Origin: Ooceraea biroi | Lineage: Eukaryota; Arthropoda; Insecta; Hymenoptera; Formicidae | Direction of reading: 5' to 3' | NCBI RefSeq assembly: GCF_003672135.1 | Contig: NC_039506.1 | Span: forward strand, 14,942,001 to 15,006,000 | Length of the DNA: 64,000 nucleotides | In this document: positions 28,763 through 41,000 of the stretch, piece by piece | How positions within the stretch are numbered: the stretch's first letter is position 1 | How the letters are laid out: each line of letters starts with the position of its first letter | The notes under the pieces: model-generated | What the model was told of the DNA's origin: nothing | What the model saw: only the letters and a program-made list of their open reading frames with translations | Database searches by the model: none | Position numbers and translations under genes: made by a program

Positions 28763-29297
28763 ACAAACGCGCAGTCACGAATAATGGGTGTCCCCTTTTG
28801 TTCAGATCCGCGGATTTTCCTTCTCCGGCGTTGAGCGACGGCGGGGTCAACAAAGTTACTTTGCTCGGAGTGGAGCACGGTAAAAGCCACGCTTCGCCGG
28901 TGCCACCCCCGATGCGAAGGGGTTAGCAGATCAGTAGCTTTCTGCGTCTCCAAAGGAGGAAGGAAACCTTCTCCCGTCAGCTCACGTTCGGCTTATGACG
29001 CGTTAATTACTTGCTTCTCGCAAAGTAACCCAGTCGTTTCCAGCTCCATCAGCCGGGCTCGATCTCTCGGTGTAAAAACAAGTCCTCGCGCGCCACTGTC
29101 AGCTCCATGAAAATTTCATGTATAATACAATGGGAAGAAAACGCTTTCATGGGGGAGTAACGACCCATGGGGTCTTTATCGGCGCCGTTCGCCACGCGCG
29201 ACGTCCAGTCTCTCGCATCCGGAAACACACTTCTACATTAAGCGTTTCTCTTCCCTCAGCGTGGGTTTCGCGTGTAGACGCGCGCGGAAGGCGATGT

Positions 29298-29539
29298 CTA
29301 CGTGGATAAGCCGACGGCCAGGATTACGGCGGTTATCCCGAGATTCGTGAACAGATGACGATGAAGGGCCGACGAGGCTGTCGCCGACTGAAACTCGATC
29401 AGCTCGTCGCCGCTATCGCCGCCCTTCAGCAGCGGGTCGTCTTTCATACCGGCAGCCTTCTTCTCGTAGTTGCGATCTGTCTTCTTCTTCGAATCCCGTC
29501 GCACACCGGACTTGCGCGTCGTTGGTTGGTCGTCCAACT
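29298..29539 (-). CDS. DIP terminal exon: linker and GPI-type tail
   Basis: The last coding exon follows acceptor GATGTTTTAG and ends with TAG at 29300-29298. It encodes a hydrophilic linker rich in lysine and arginine (RRDSKKK), then an acidic stretch, then small residues SATASSA that could serve as a GPI attachment site. It finishes with the hydrophobic end LGITAVILAVGL and no cytoplasmic tail. This fits a GPI-anchored DIP. Linker sequences in this family are poorly conserved, so the assignment rests on the splice frame, the acceptor and the tail. Confidence 0.9.
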
Positions 29540-32008
29540 CTAAAACATCATAAAATTAATATAATTATAATTTAATTTGAAATTATTCGCAATTAATGTC
29601 ACTCAAAGTGTATGCTTGGATTTTTAATATTAAATACAAATATCAAGTGAAATTGTCGCACAGCGACGCAAAGAGTCGCGGTTTCCGCTCGCGTGACGTA
29701 AAGCTTGACGATGGCGAATGGTTGAGGTACGTTAGTTAATCGCCGAGATTGCTGATGAACGCGAGCGTCCAGATTCGGACCGATCATCGGAACGGAAGCG
29801 GAATCGAACGTCCATCACACGTGGCGCGCGCGAGCGCGCGCCTACACGGCGAGGAAAGCCGCTTTGTGTCGGGATCGTATTTGAAACAAAAAACGCGCGC
29901 GCGTAAATGGCGAATCGAGTATAACGGGGGACAGAACCGTCTGCCGTCCGCGAGTAATAACCGGAAAAATAATCGGCTGGCCCGGTCGGAGCTTTCCGCG
30001 GCGATGCTCCACCGCTCTTGACGTATTGGAATGTCGTTCGTCCGCGCACCGTCCCCGCAAAACCTGGCGAGGGCTCTTGTCACTTGCACGCTCCGTCGAA
30101 ACGTCGAATTCCCGGAGAGTTCCGGAGCGATATTAATTCTCTTGCGCGTGCACTGGCATCGCCGCATATCCCGAGACGGCAACTACACTTTTTCTAATTA
30201 ATCCGCGAGAATGACAGCGCGCCCCGACCACAGACGGCATGCCGAAGTGACAACCGGGAGACAATCGGGATTGCACAAAGTCGATTGAATCGTCGATGCA
30301 CCACTCACAAGAGTCCTTTCGATGGGTTTGAGTTATCGTATTCTGTAACGAGTTATGCGGTCGTTCCGTCGTGAGGATTTTGCATTCCTCGCGAGAGATG
30401 TTGAAATGCAGAAGCGAGTGTATTCGTTCAGTAAGAATACGTTGAATAAATCATGCAAGTCGATCGAATTGAATTAATGAAATTAAAACGACGGAAAATT
30501 AAAGCAAGGAGCATTAATTTTTTCACTGAGTTTGCAAACTGTATTTTTGATAGTAAAGAAGTTCTTGAAAAATAAAGAAGGAATGTTCTCGCAGAGGAAA
30601 GAAATAAAGGACATTTATTCGCATGATAATTTATTTTGTTAATAGCATAATGGCACGTAATTATGCGTAATTATTTCCGTGGTTAGTTCCATAAATTTTA
30701 TTTCCAGTAATTCCTCTTGTTTAACTCTCTTCAAATTCCTGACACATTTCCGGGCGTGAAAGTTATCCCTGAAATTCGGACTAAGCACCGTTGAAACAGT
30801 AATCAACTTTCATTCGATGTGCAAGGAGCTTATGCAACGTTGATTTCAATTCGCAAACGACAATCGTGTTTACTTGCGCGGGGGCCAATGCGTTCGTGTT
30901 TACTCCCGCGCGGTTCTGTTTGCAAATCTCGGAAAGCATATTCGCCGCGCATTCGGAAGTCCAGGCGTGATATGAACGCGCGCGCGCATGCTCTCGGCCG
31001 ATCTCCTCTGACAGTTTGATGTAACGTAACGTAATTTAATAAATGCATTAATTAATACGGCCAAGCGCCGCGTTCCGGTCGAATATCGGAATCGCGGTCA
31101 TCCCGGCAGTGTGTGGCCCGCGCGCAGTTACCGGGAATCCGCTGAAACAGTTATTGTCGGGAATGCCTTAAATTACGAGTTTACATTTATTAGCATGCCG
31201 TTATATCATTTTCTTTGATGCTCGCCATGCCTGCGGTAATGAATATTGCGCGACTGCGGTTCAAGGTGCTCCATCCCTCTCCCTGCCTCTCTCTCTTCCT
31301 CTGTCTCGAGGGCTCTTCCACTTCACTGCAATTAGCCGGTAATGTGTTCCATCGTAAGACCCGCAGTTCTGTTCGCTTCACTACCGGTGATGCCTGCCAT
31401 TCCACGGTAACACGTTTAATAGTGTCTGAGGGTGAGCAATGATCAAGCATGCAGGGTGAAACTTAAAGCTTGCCTGCTGTTCATCTTTTGCAAAAAATCA
31501 CAAGCAACGTAGAAGAGAATTACGGGTAACCCGATGTTAATAATTTCGTCCGCATCATCAACCCCGCGGCAGCAGATACGGTAAAACGCGAAGGGACGCG
31601 GTTATCGTTTCCGAGCTAAACTGTGAAGAAAACAGCTTGACACCATACTTTCACGCATATTAATCGTACTAATTTCAGTATATCTTGAATTAATACTAGG
31701 TAATTAAACGTTTTTGTTGAAGACAATTAGTTTCAGTATAATTTAAGAAGGTCGATTAGATAACAATAGAGTAGCAAGTACCTACATTATAAAGTGTCAT
31801 GTCAAGTGCTCTCCATTATTTCGAAAATTTTATTTCAAAATATCGCCGTTGCGAAATCAGATTTCCGGAGCCAATCGCCCGACTCCTCCTTGAAGAAAAC
31901 GCCTTGTTCGTAGCGGCAAAGCGGCAAAGCAAGCGAGTGAAGCAAGAGTGAACTAACGACCACCACGGCTTCCACGGTGCATTTATCGGTCACATCTATA
32001 CGCGCGCG

Positions 32009-32060
<52 letters not shown>

Positions 32061-35000
32061 TCCGGCGATATAATGCAATTTGAATATAGGCCATCATGCA
32101 CAGACTTGCATGCCGTGCGTGCACGTCATTGTACAGACTCGGAACGACCGGCGCGATGCCGCCAAGTTTCCCTACGTAGTCTCAGCCTTTACTCTTAAAG
32201 CATCCCCTAATTCTAACACTCCGCCTCCGCATCCATACGACGTTTCGCTCATCCACGTCCGTCGACGTAATTTGTCCTTTCTCGCCGCTTCTCATCGCCT
32301 TCTCTCTCTGCTTTCCGGTGAGATTCCCATGGAAGTTAACCGACTTCGACGGGGCATGTAATCCGCGGCTCGTTCGCCTTCCGGTCGCCCTCCGACCCCC
32401 AGCGCGGTAATTATTACTAATATCGTTTAAGCGTGTACACCGCGACGGTGCCCGGGGAAAAAAAGCTCGCCGATTACGGGTCGTCGACGTGCGGGTCGAT
32501 CGGCATTTGAACGGAATGTCGCACGCGCGCGCGAGCTTCTGACCCGTTGGATTAAACTAACGGGCTAATTACTGGAGAGGTGATTCGCGAGAATGGAAAT
32601 TCGTGACGATGAGGTAAAGGTATGCAGGCTGATTCTCTTACTCTGCCCCGTCGTCGCGGCGACCGCAGCGTTTTATTTGCAATTGCCGGTAATTAAGTGC
32701 CTCGCGCGGCCGCGGCTACCTCTCTTTCGTCCCTGCTACCTGACTCGCCCTCATTCACCCTTTATCCAATCATCATGAACGGCGATTTTCGTTAAAGCCA
32801 TCATCTCTCCTTCCTCTCTCCGGTTCCCTTTGAACGAACCGCTTCACGTCCTTCTTCTCTGCTCACCTCTCCGATACCTATCCTCGACGCCCTCCCGCCG
32901 CGCGTCCTGTCGACACTCTAATTGGAGAGGCGATCAATTAACATCAGCGAGGTCGAACGGAGTGGACGGCTCGTGCTTTACGCGTTTCGTGTGCTTGCCA
33001 CTTGAATCCCTCTTCTACCCTTCCTCTTCCTCTCTCTCTCTCTCTCTCTCTTGTGCGCTCGCGCGAGGTACCCAATGAAATGTATAATGACACGGCATGA
33101 GAGACGGTTGCGTGACGGATAAAGTGACGCAAGGATGACATGACATGATGTGACGGTGATGCGAGGCGATGCCGCTTGATTTTCTCGTAGCCGGTTCCCA
33201 GGCCCTCGCAGGTGCGCCTTTGGGGGATAAAAAGATCCCTCTCGTTCGCCATCGCGCGCCAAGAAACGGCGAAGCTACTAACATCGTTAGCTTAACGAGC
33301 GGTAACATCTTTCGCATCCTGCGAGAGATCACCGCTCTTTTTATCCCATCAGCACGAGAGGGATAAGCGGGGATGCGCGTTATTGGGACGAGAGGACAGG
33401 AAAAGGGCTTGTTTGGCCTCCGAACTTCGTATGCACGGCAACGATGATGGAATCTAGCGACGGCGCCGAGGTGGAGCGAGAGACGAGGCGCATTGGTACA
33501 CCGAGATTGGGGCAATTACGTCGAGGAGGAGGTGGAGGAGCAGAGAGAGAGAGGGAGGGAGGGAGAGAAAGCAGCTACATCGATCGGTGATAAACCGATA
33601 AGTTATCCGCTTAAGAATCGCGACCACGATGCCGCTTCAACTCCGGAACGAGATGTTTCGCTGCCGCGAAATATAACTGCATGCATCCCGTGTAGCACAT
33701 ACCATGCTGTTTTAATAACTATTTCGGATATTCCGAATATCATTCCGCCGTACTGCATACGCAGATTTTTCGCTCGTTTTCCACCGTAAAATTCGCTTCC
33801 ACCGTAAAATGCGCTCGCGCATTAAGCGCATTCTGCGGCAACGAGGTCATTTCACGTATTTTCATGAGATGAATTCAACTAGAAAATCAGTCTGCGACGT
33901 GGTCGCGCAGTTTAACAAATGGGATTGCTCACAGTAATACGTACAAGTTATTTCAAATCGTTTAGAAAATTAGAAACTATTTCAATTCGTACAATTGATA
34001 CAAGAATACTGTAAAAGTAAACAGTATGAGCTCTGAATTTTATAATCTAAAGTGTGACATTCATTACCCTGTTATGTGATTTACAGACGAATGTACTTAT
34101 GTAAATATAGTACTCACTGTAAATTTTTATCTTGCCGTCCGTTTGGCCGAGGGAGTTGGTTGCCACGCACCGGAAGGAGTCAAAGTCCAGCGCTCGCACG
34201 GACTTTATGATTAGCCTCATCGTGACCTCGTACTTCTTCTTGGCGAAGGTGTCGACTTTATAGTTTTCGTCTGAAATTTGTAATAAATATCCGGTGTTTA
34301 AACAATAATCAATGTCACGTTGCACATAATCATCGGCGAGACGAATAATGTTAAAATATACAAGATGCCAGTTTCGGTACATTTCTGATTCGTCAATGAA
34401 TCGAAGTGCGCGACGTGCCAAAGACCTTTCTCATCGCACGGCGTAATTGTACTTGTTTCTCGTTAGAAAGCTGATTCGTTTCATCGCCTCAAACGGAATA
34501 ACACTGACTAGACGAGCTCCCTGGTGCAAGGCAGCCCGAGCGGAATGACAGAAAATTCCGGATCAATGCGCGCACACAGCAGTAAACTTCGTATTTATGT
34601 TCCAAGCCGCTTAAGCATTATGGAACCGCGCAAAGTAGCGAGGCTGCGTTACTCGTGTGAATGTCGGTTTCATTCTGGGGCTGCACTGCGGATGACGGCA
34701 CGAATGTCGGTGTTCTCGTGTTATTAGTTTCGGGATCCATAATACCTTCGCGGCGCGGAAAAGAGTATTGCCTCGAAGGAAGTGCACACTGACGTGCACT
34801 CGCGCACCCGTTCGATGCATGTCGCTTTATCGCGTAATCGTGTCCGCACTCTTTCGCGAAAGTTTATTTGCCGCATCGCCGCTTCGGATATGAATAATAC
34901 GCGCGATTTTATGGGTATTCTTTGTTCAAAGGCGCGCGAGCGTGATATACGATCGAGAAGTAAGTTTTATCGTAGGCACATCTACCAGGGATATTTCCGG

Positions 35001-38000
35001 TAATGAAATTGGATGCACGCGTACGTATCCCTGTGCTGAGATCGATGAAACAGGTCTGATGTAATATCGATCCGATATTTATAACGTCGTTTTGTTACTT
35101 ATCTATTCATAGCGCTATTATTTGTATTCATGAAGATGATGAATTTTTGGTGTCATTTCGTTAATATATTTATTATATTTCCGATAGTATAAAATTTCCA
35201 CTTTATCTCTTCTTTATGTATTTAATAATAATTTTTCCAATAAAAGTTATTTTTTATCGCGAGCTCTAAAATTAAAAATATCCTCTTCCTCGTTAACCAA
35301 CGAAAATTTTAATTTATTCCCTGAGGAACTTCCATCAAAATCACAATTAGGCGCAATTACGGCAGTAGATACGAATCTCAGATCTGCATGAAGGCAATTC
35401 CGCGTGTGGTTAATTGATTCGAATGCACGTTGTAGCGTTGCAACGCTTTAAGAAAAGGATTTCAGCCCACCTCCGCGTGTATACAAGGGATGCCGTCGCG
35501 GATTAGCGACTCGACGTGCGCTGGCACGCACACATCTTGATGCCGCTCTTAATGTCGTTGCCCTTGCCCTTAACCCCCTGGCATATCACATAGGGCGCAC
35601 AGTAGCAATTAGAGTGAGACAGCCGCATTAGCGTGATGTAATTAAGGCGAATCGCATTACAACTGCTCGCGCGTGTACCGTGTCGCGTCGCGCTTTTCGC
35701 CCAGCCGGCGAATAATATGCGAAAAATAACAGAGAAAACGGACTAGAAATAATGATTCCGAGTTTTGCATGAAACGAACTCCCGATTTCGGTAAAACTTT
35801 CATCTCTAAATGTTGCCCTAACGAGTGCAAATTCGCAAATTACTGCTTTATTTGCCCATGGGCAGTAAACACGGAGACGTAAAAACGTGGCTCAAATAGC
35901 AGCAAAAATGTAATTTTCTACGGACGAATATATCTAGGATGGAATCGTCGATGCGAGCAACACGGTGCTATTTTAATACGCGTCATACGAATCGATATCC
36001 TCCGTATGCGTAGTTGTTTGATTCGCCTTTGATACACTTATTCGTAAATTAATTGATTATTATTATGATAGCAATTCTGTGTATTTTCACTGATTTCCAG
36101 TGAGAATAAGACTGCGTATGAGAAAGAAAACTTAAATTTCTGCTCACCATTGGTGATGGTTTCATTCCACGATCTAATCCAGTAAGTGATAGGTGGAGGA
36201 AAGGCCTCGCTGTCGCACTCCAACGTGAGAGTTTGCCCTTCGTAAGCACCCATCAGTTGATTCTCGATTCGAACCATAGGCTTAACTATGCAAGGAGAAT
36301 AAAGGGATTTCAATAAAATATGTATTAAAACATAATCATGTGATAAATACTTGCATTGTGTCATTAATAACTTAAATTTCTATTGTGAACAAAAATCTTT
36401 AAATAAAATGTGTATAGTGTTATATAAATAAAACGTTTCTGAATTGTTTCATTTTCTGAAAGAAAACAATTACGTTGTAGAGAGTTGATTAAATTTATAT
36501 CAATTTTATTTTGATTTACTGGACTTTCACACGAGTATTAGAGTTGGCGAAATACGTGAATGCCAAGAGCTTTAAAGTTGTGAGAAGAAAATAAAATTTA
36601 ATGAAACGTTCACTGTGCACGGTTTTCAGGCTCATCACGCGCTACGGCGTCCGACGTCCGATGCGAATCTCACGAAAACAGCTCTGCTCATTTCTAGAGC
36701 TCATTCCCTCGTAAATAGGGCCCTCTTATTCTTTAATCAATCCAGAAACGTCACTTGTCCTCGTAGTGAGAGACTCGTGACATCGCGTGGTGAAATTACG
36801 CAGCCAGCGGCGGGCAAAAGATTTAACTACGTTTTCAGGAACAATGGCCCTCGGGATCAACCATTCACCGTACCTACCATGAGAGCCGTCATTACAAGAG
36901 ATCGTTCACACCAGTATTCGCGCGAATACGACAATTCAAATTATATTTTGTGGCAAGCGTGACGCGCCCGCGAGAGGAAATTTCTGTGAAAAATTAATAA
37001 AGTGCCACGAAACGGAAACTGAACGGTCGGATTCTCTATTGAATTGTGAATTCTGATTTCAACACCTAAATAGTAATGCGCGCATTATATCTTACGGCAT
37101 TTCCATAATGGAAGATTAATTGACGCGTTAGTAACGATTGGACACATACTTAAAATTGCGAGATTAAATAATTCTATAATATTATTATAAATAAGTTATA
37201 AATAAATAATTCTATAATAATATTATCTTTTATTTATTTTATAGATTTATTTATTTTATAGATTTATAGAAAATGAAAACGTGTCCTCACAATATTTCTC
37301 TCAATAGAAACGGCTCGTTTACGCATTTCGCCGCCAACTTGATAGAACGGTTCCTTAACGCCGGTCGTAAAGCAGGATCTAGGATCTCCCGCGTGACAAA
37401 GTTATACGTACAATGAACAATGAGGACGATCCGCTTGCTGACAGTCGGTGGCACCCCGTTAGACGCTATGCAGAGATATGGCCCCATATGGACCCGCGTG
37501 ACGCGCGTTATTTCCAGCTCCGGGCCCTCGATACTGGACACTGCAACAGTTTATATACAGATGCAGGCATACACAAATTGCGTGCGTGCGTACACATGCA
37601 TGTATATACAAGCGTGGATTATACCGCACGTTGTTACGCGCGCATCGTTCATCGCTCAGCGAAGCGCGTTTGGCGATCTGGCCAATTGCATGCGTTAATG
37701 CCGCGTCGTTAATTCGTAACGGAGCGTTGCGGATCACGAGTGCCATTTTCGCGATATGCAAATTCGTTACAAAGTGGATAGTTGTTTACGGGACACCAGT
37801 TCACAGATGTAATCCGCTCTTAACAGAGAGGAAGTAAAGTCAGATTGAATCTCTTATCCCTTTTCGCGGTATGATTTCGTTTATTCCGCCCAATCAATAA
37901 TTTTCACAGATATTCAGAAGTATATAAACACATTCTACGTGTGTGCGGGAGGCGTAAAGAATAGATGATACGTTTTTGTCTCATGTCTCTACATCAATTT

Positions 38001-41000
38001 TTCGCCGAGTTATAACGTTTTACAAATTAGAAACAATAAGTTTTGCATCACGAGCACGTGGTCGCGAGCACGTAGATTGAGCACGTGGACCAAGCATGTG
38101 CTCGACGCTCATTGGTCAACGGAGATCATAATATATGACCTCCCGCCACTAGCCTCCAGTTAGTCAATCTCTAGATTAATCATAGATCGATGTAATTATC
38201 AATATCTTTGCACAGAAAAATCGCAGCGAGATGAAACAAGTCTTGATCAAAAACTGAGAGCTTGAGATGGCCTTATTCATTTTATATAATTATTTCGCGA
38301 AATATCGTTAATTAATTAAAATAAAATTAATTTTATTAAACTAAAATTAATTTTGTTCCGGAAATCGATTGTTGGTGCTTGACAAATTCATTCCATATTC
38401 AATTTATTATATCTCAGTTTGAAAGAGATTGGAGAACATAAAAATAAAAATAACAACATAATAATATACCAAGTTGTATATTTTGTTTCAACAATGATAA
38501 CGCAATTTGCATTTTCTCTTCTCATTTTCCGGACGTATTATTACCGTCTCCGACGTAAACATTACGCGTACCGCATATTGTAGCCCGCAACTATGTGTAT
38601 AGAATAATTGCGTGGTAAGTATGGTGAGAACGTGAAATATGAAACATGTTTAAACTTATGTTCCACGACCTTGCGAAATATTCAAACGCGCGAATTTAGG
38701 TGGCATATATACGTGCCGAGTACCATTCCATCGAAAATACGGTAAAACGGTTAAGAGATTTTACAATTACGCCGCATTTTCACATGCAGCGGAAAAAAAT
38801 AAAACCGATTCAGTACTAAACGACGTAATCACGTTTACTGTGAAAAATGTACCAAACGGAACGTAATATAAATATTTCAGTGTCCCACGAAAAGTGCACA
38901 AAGTAGTATTTATTATGTCAGTTGTAATTTCATATGTTGCAAATTAATATTTGCTCTCTCATGTTTTCCGATAATATCTGCCTCACATGTTGCAACACGG
39001 TCGACTGGCTTAATATCGTGGAACAATTGATTTCAAGTTTAATTAAAATGTACATTTTCTTAATTTCGATATTATGTAATTAATCGCGCTAATCGATTTG
39101 TATATTGAAATTGCAATTAGTTACGCGTCATGAGTACGTAACGTAGTTAAATTGACAATCTGGCACGCGCATTTATTCCGCAGAGATTGATTATCATATA
39201 ATTTACAGCGGTTTCTTCACGGATGATCAGTCTGTCACGGTAAACGCAAACACGGTAAACGCAAAATGCTATCAAAGTAGCACATTCATTGAGACTACTA
39301 AAAAGAAATAATTTCATCATCAGATAGTCTTAAACGAGTTTTCAATAAAGAAATCAGTTTTCATAATCTTAAATGATAATTGAATGCCGTCGTGCATAAA
39401 ATATCCAATGTTCCTTAATGATTTTGTAATAGCTATCGATTTTATCGTTGGAGAAGCATTACGTTGACCCATTTACTCAAGAGCATGAATTATTCCTCTC
39501 ATCCGTGCTTAATTCGCGCCGTTTAAATATGTATAAATACTAATAAAACTTATGTGCACACAATATCTGTCTGATCCAACGATAAATTAGAGAAGGCGTT
39601 TCCATTCGCGCACCTGTTGGAGTAAAAGTCGGCGCATCAAACTTTTATCGTTCGTAGAAAGCAGAGTCTCTCGCTATGGATTATCATACAAGAATAAAAG
39701 AGCGGGACTGGTCTTTTCTCTCGTCTTTCCGATGCCATTATTGGAAGTCAAACGGAGTGCGCGGATCGAATGCGAAAATCGTGAAAGGAGCTCGCAGCAG
39801 TCCCTTCGACGGAGAATACTCTATTTTCCGGTACTTATCGGTCTAATGGAATCGTGGCTGTACGTTCCCGCAAGACGAGCGTCGAAATGAGGAGAGGAAT
39901 CGGAAGACAACGGGATGCGGCGAAAATCCTTAAAACGATTCCCTGAAATCGGCCGCGAAAGATAGAAATTTCGTCCAGCGAATAAATCACCGGAAACGTG
40001 CTCGCTGCGATGTCTTACCGACCTCGCGCGAACCCGCCCATTTTCCGTCCCTTCACCGCCCCTTGACAGCACGAAACGAAAATACTCTGCGAGGGTGTTA
40101 GCTCTGCACGTTGGTTCATCGGTGTCCAAAGTGCAGAACACGGTACCGGCTTGGCGCGGAAGAGACAGGAAACATAAGGTGCAAGAGTAGAAGATCGGAA
40201 GAATGAGAGAAAAGCCGGGAAAATCGAGAAGAGAAAAGAGAAATAGAGAAATTGAAGCGGTACTTTAGCTGTACCTGCCTGATGTACAATCGAGAATGTC
40301 CCTGACACTTGCTTGCGCAATTAGTCAGCAAAGGATCTGAACGGATCTGACGCGGACGGCAGGAAAAACCGGTACGCCACTGAATAAAACTGGAAACCGA
40401 AAGCGCGTGAGTGATTGGATTGTGAGGCCGATGGATTCCTCGAAACGCTACTGTTTGCTTCGGAGAATGAACGCAATTGCTGAATTGAATTGCAAAATAT
40501 CAATGTTGCCCTTACACATCGATCTAAAAAGAAATCAGAGAAGTTAAAATAACCGAATCTTGAAATCTTTTCCGATACATTGTGTGTCGCGATTGAAAGA
40601 AATCGTTGCGGTAAAAATATTTTTACGTTTCTTGTTCATTATTATTTTATATACAATTGCGAATGCAATTTTCATTCTTTCACGAGCATTCACATTTATA
40701 ATAATCGTTTTATGTATTAACCGTCGTATTGCATCGAGGAAACGTCATGCATTAACAGAAAGTTTCTGTTAAGATGTCTTGCAGCAAACACCTTGTATAA
40801 TGTTCCTTCCAAGAGTCAGAGAATTAAGTTATATGTTGATTAGCCTAGTTACTGTTAGACTTTATTCAAAGATGGCACACAATGACAGAAAATTGTTCGG
40901 AATTATAAACAAAATTAATTTCTCGGAGCGAATGGTTTAAATAAACGAGTTTGTATTATAAAATGCCCGGCGATTTTATTTCGATAGACATTGCGCCGCC

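Larger units (their letters stand above)
26600..29297 (-). other. Probable 3' untranslated region of the DIP gene
   Basis: The region lies immediately downstream of the DIP stop on the minus strand. It is AT-rich with no supported coding exon on either strand. It contains a proximal AATAAA (28762-28757) and a distal AATAAA (26631-26626). Four perfect Pumilio-type motifs (TGTANATA on the minus strand) lie at 27602-27595, 26869-26862, 26732-26725 and 26663-26656. A 10-bp perfect hairpin sits at 27991-28016. The extent is an inference, since no transcript evidence is available. Confidence 0.5.
29540..34117 (-). other. DIP intron (Ig3 end to terminal exon)
   Basis: The 4.6-kb intron is bounded by GTGAGT and TTTTAG. 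It holds GC-rich DNA at 29650-30200, including a near-palindromic GC run at 29823-29842. An AT-rich patch with TAATT motifs at 30420-30760 could be an enhancer but has no diagnostic feature. Two CT repeats are present. No further coding exon was found. Confidence 0.85.

Noticed and set aside
36260..36280. Minus-strand GGTTCGAATC resembling a tRNA T-loop
   Set aside because: It is coding sequence of the Ig3 exon (M-V-R-I-E) and no cloverleaf surrounds it.
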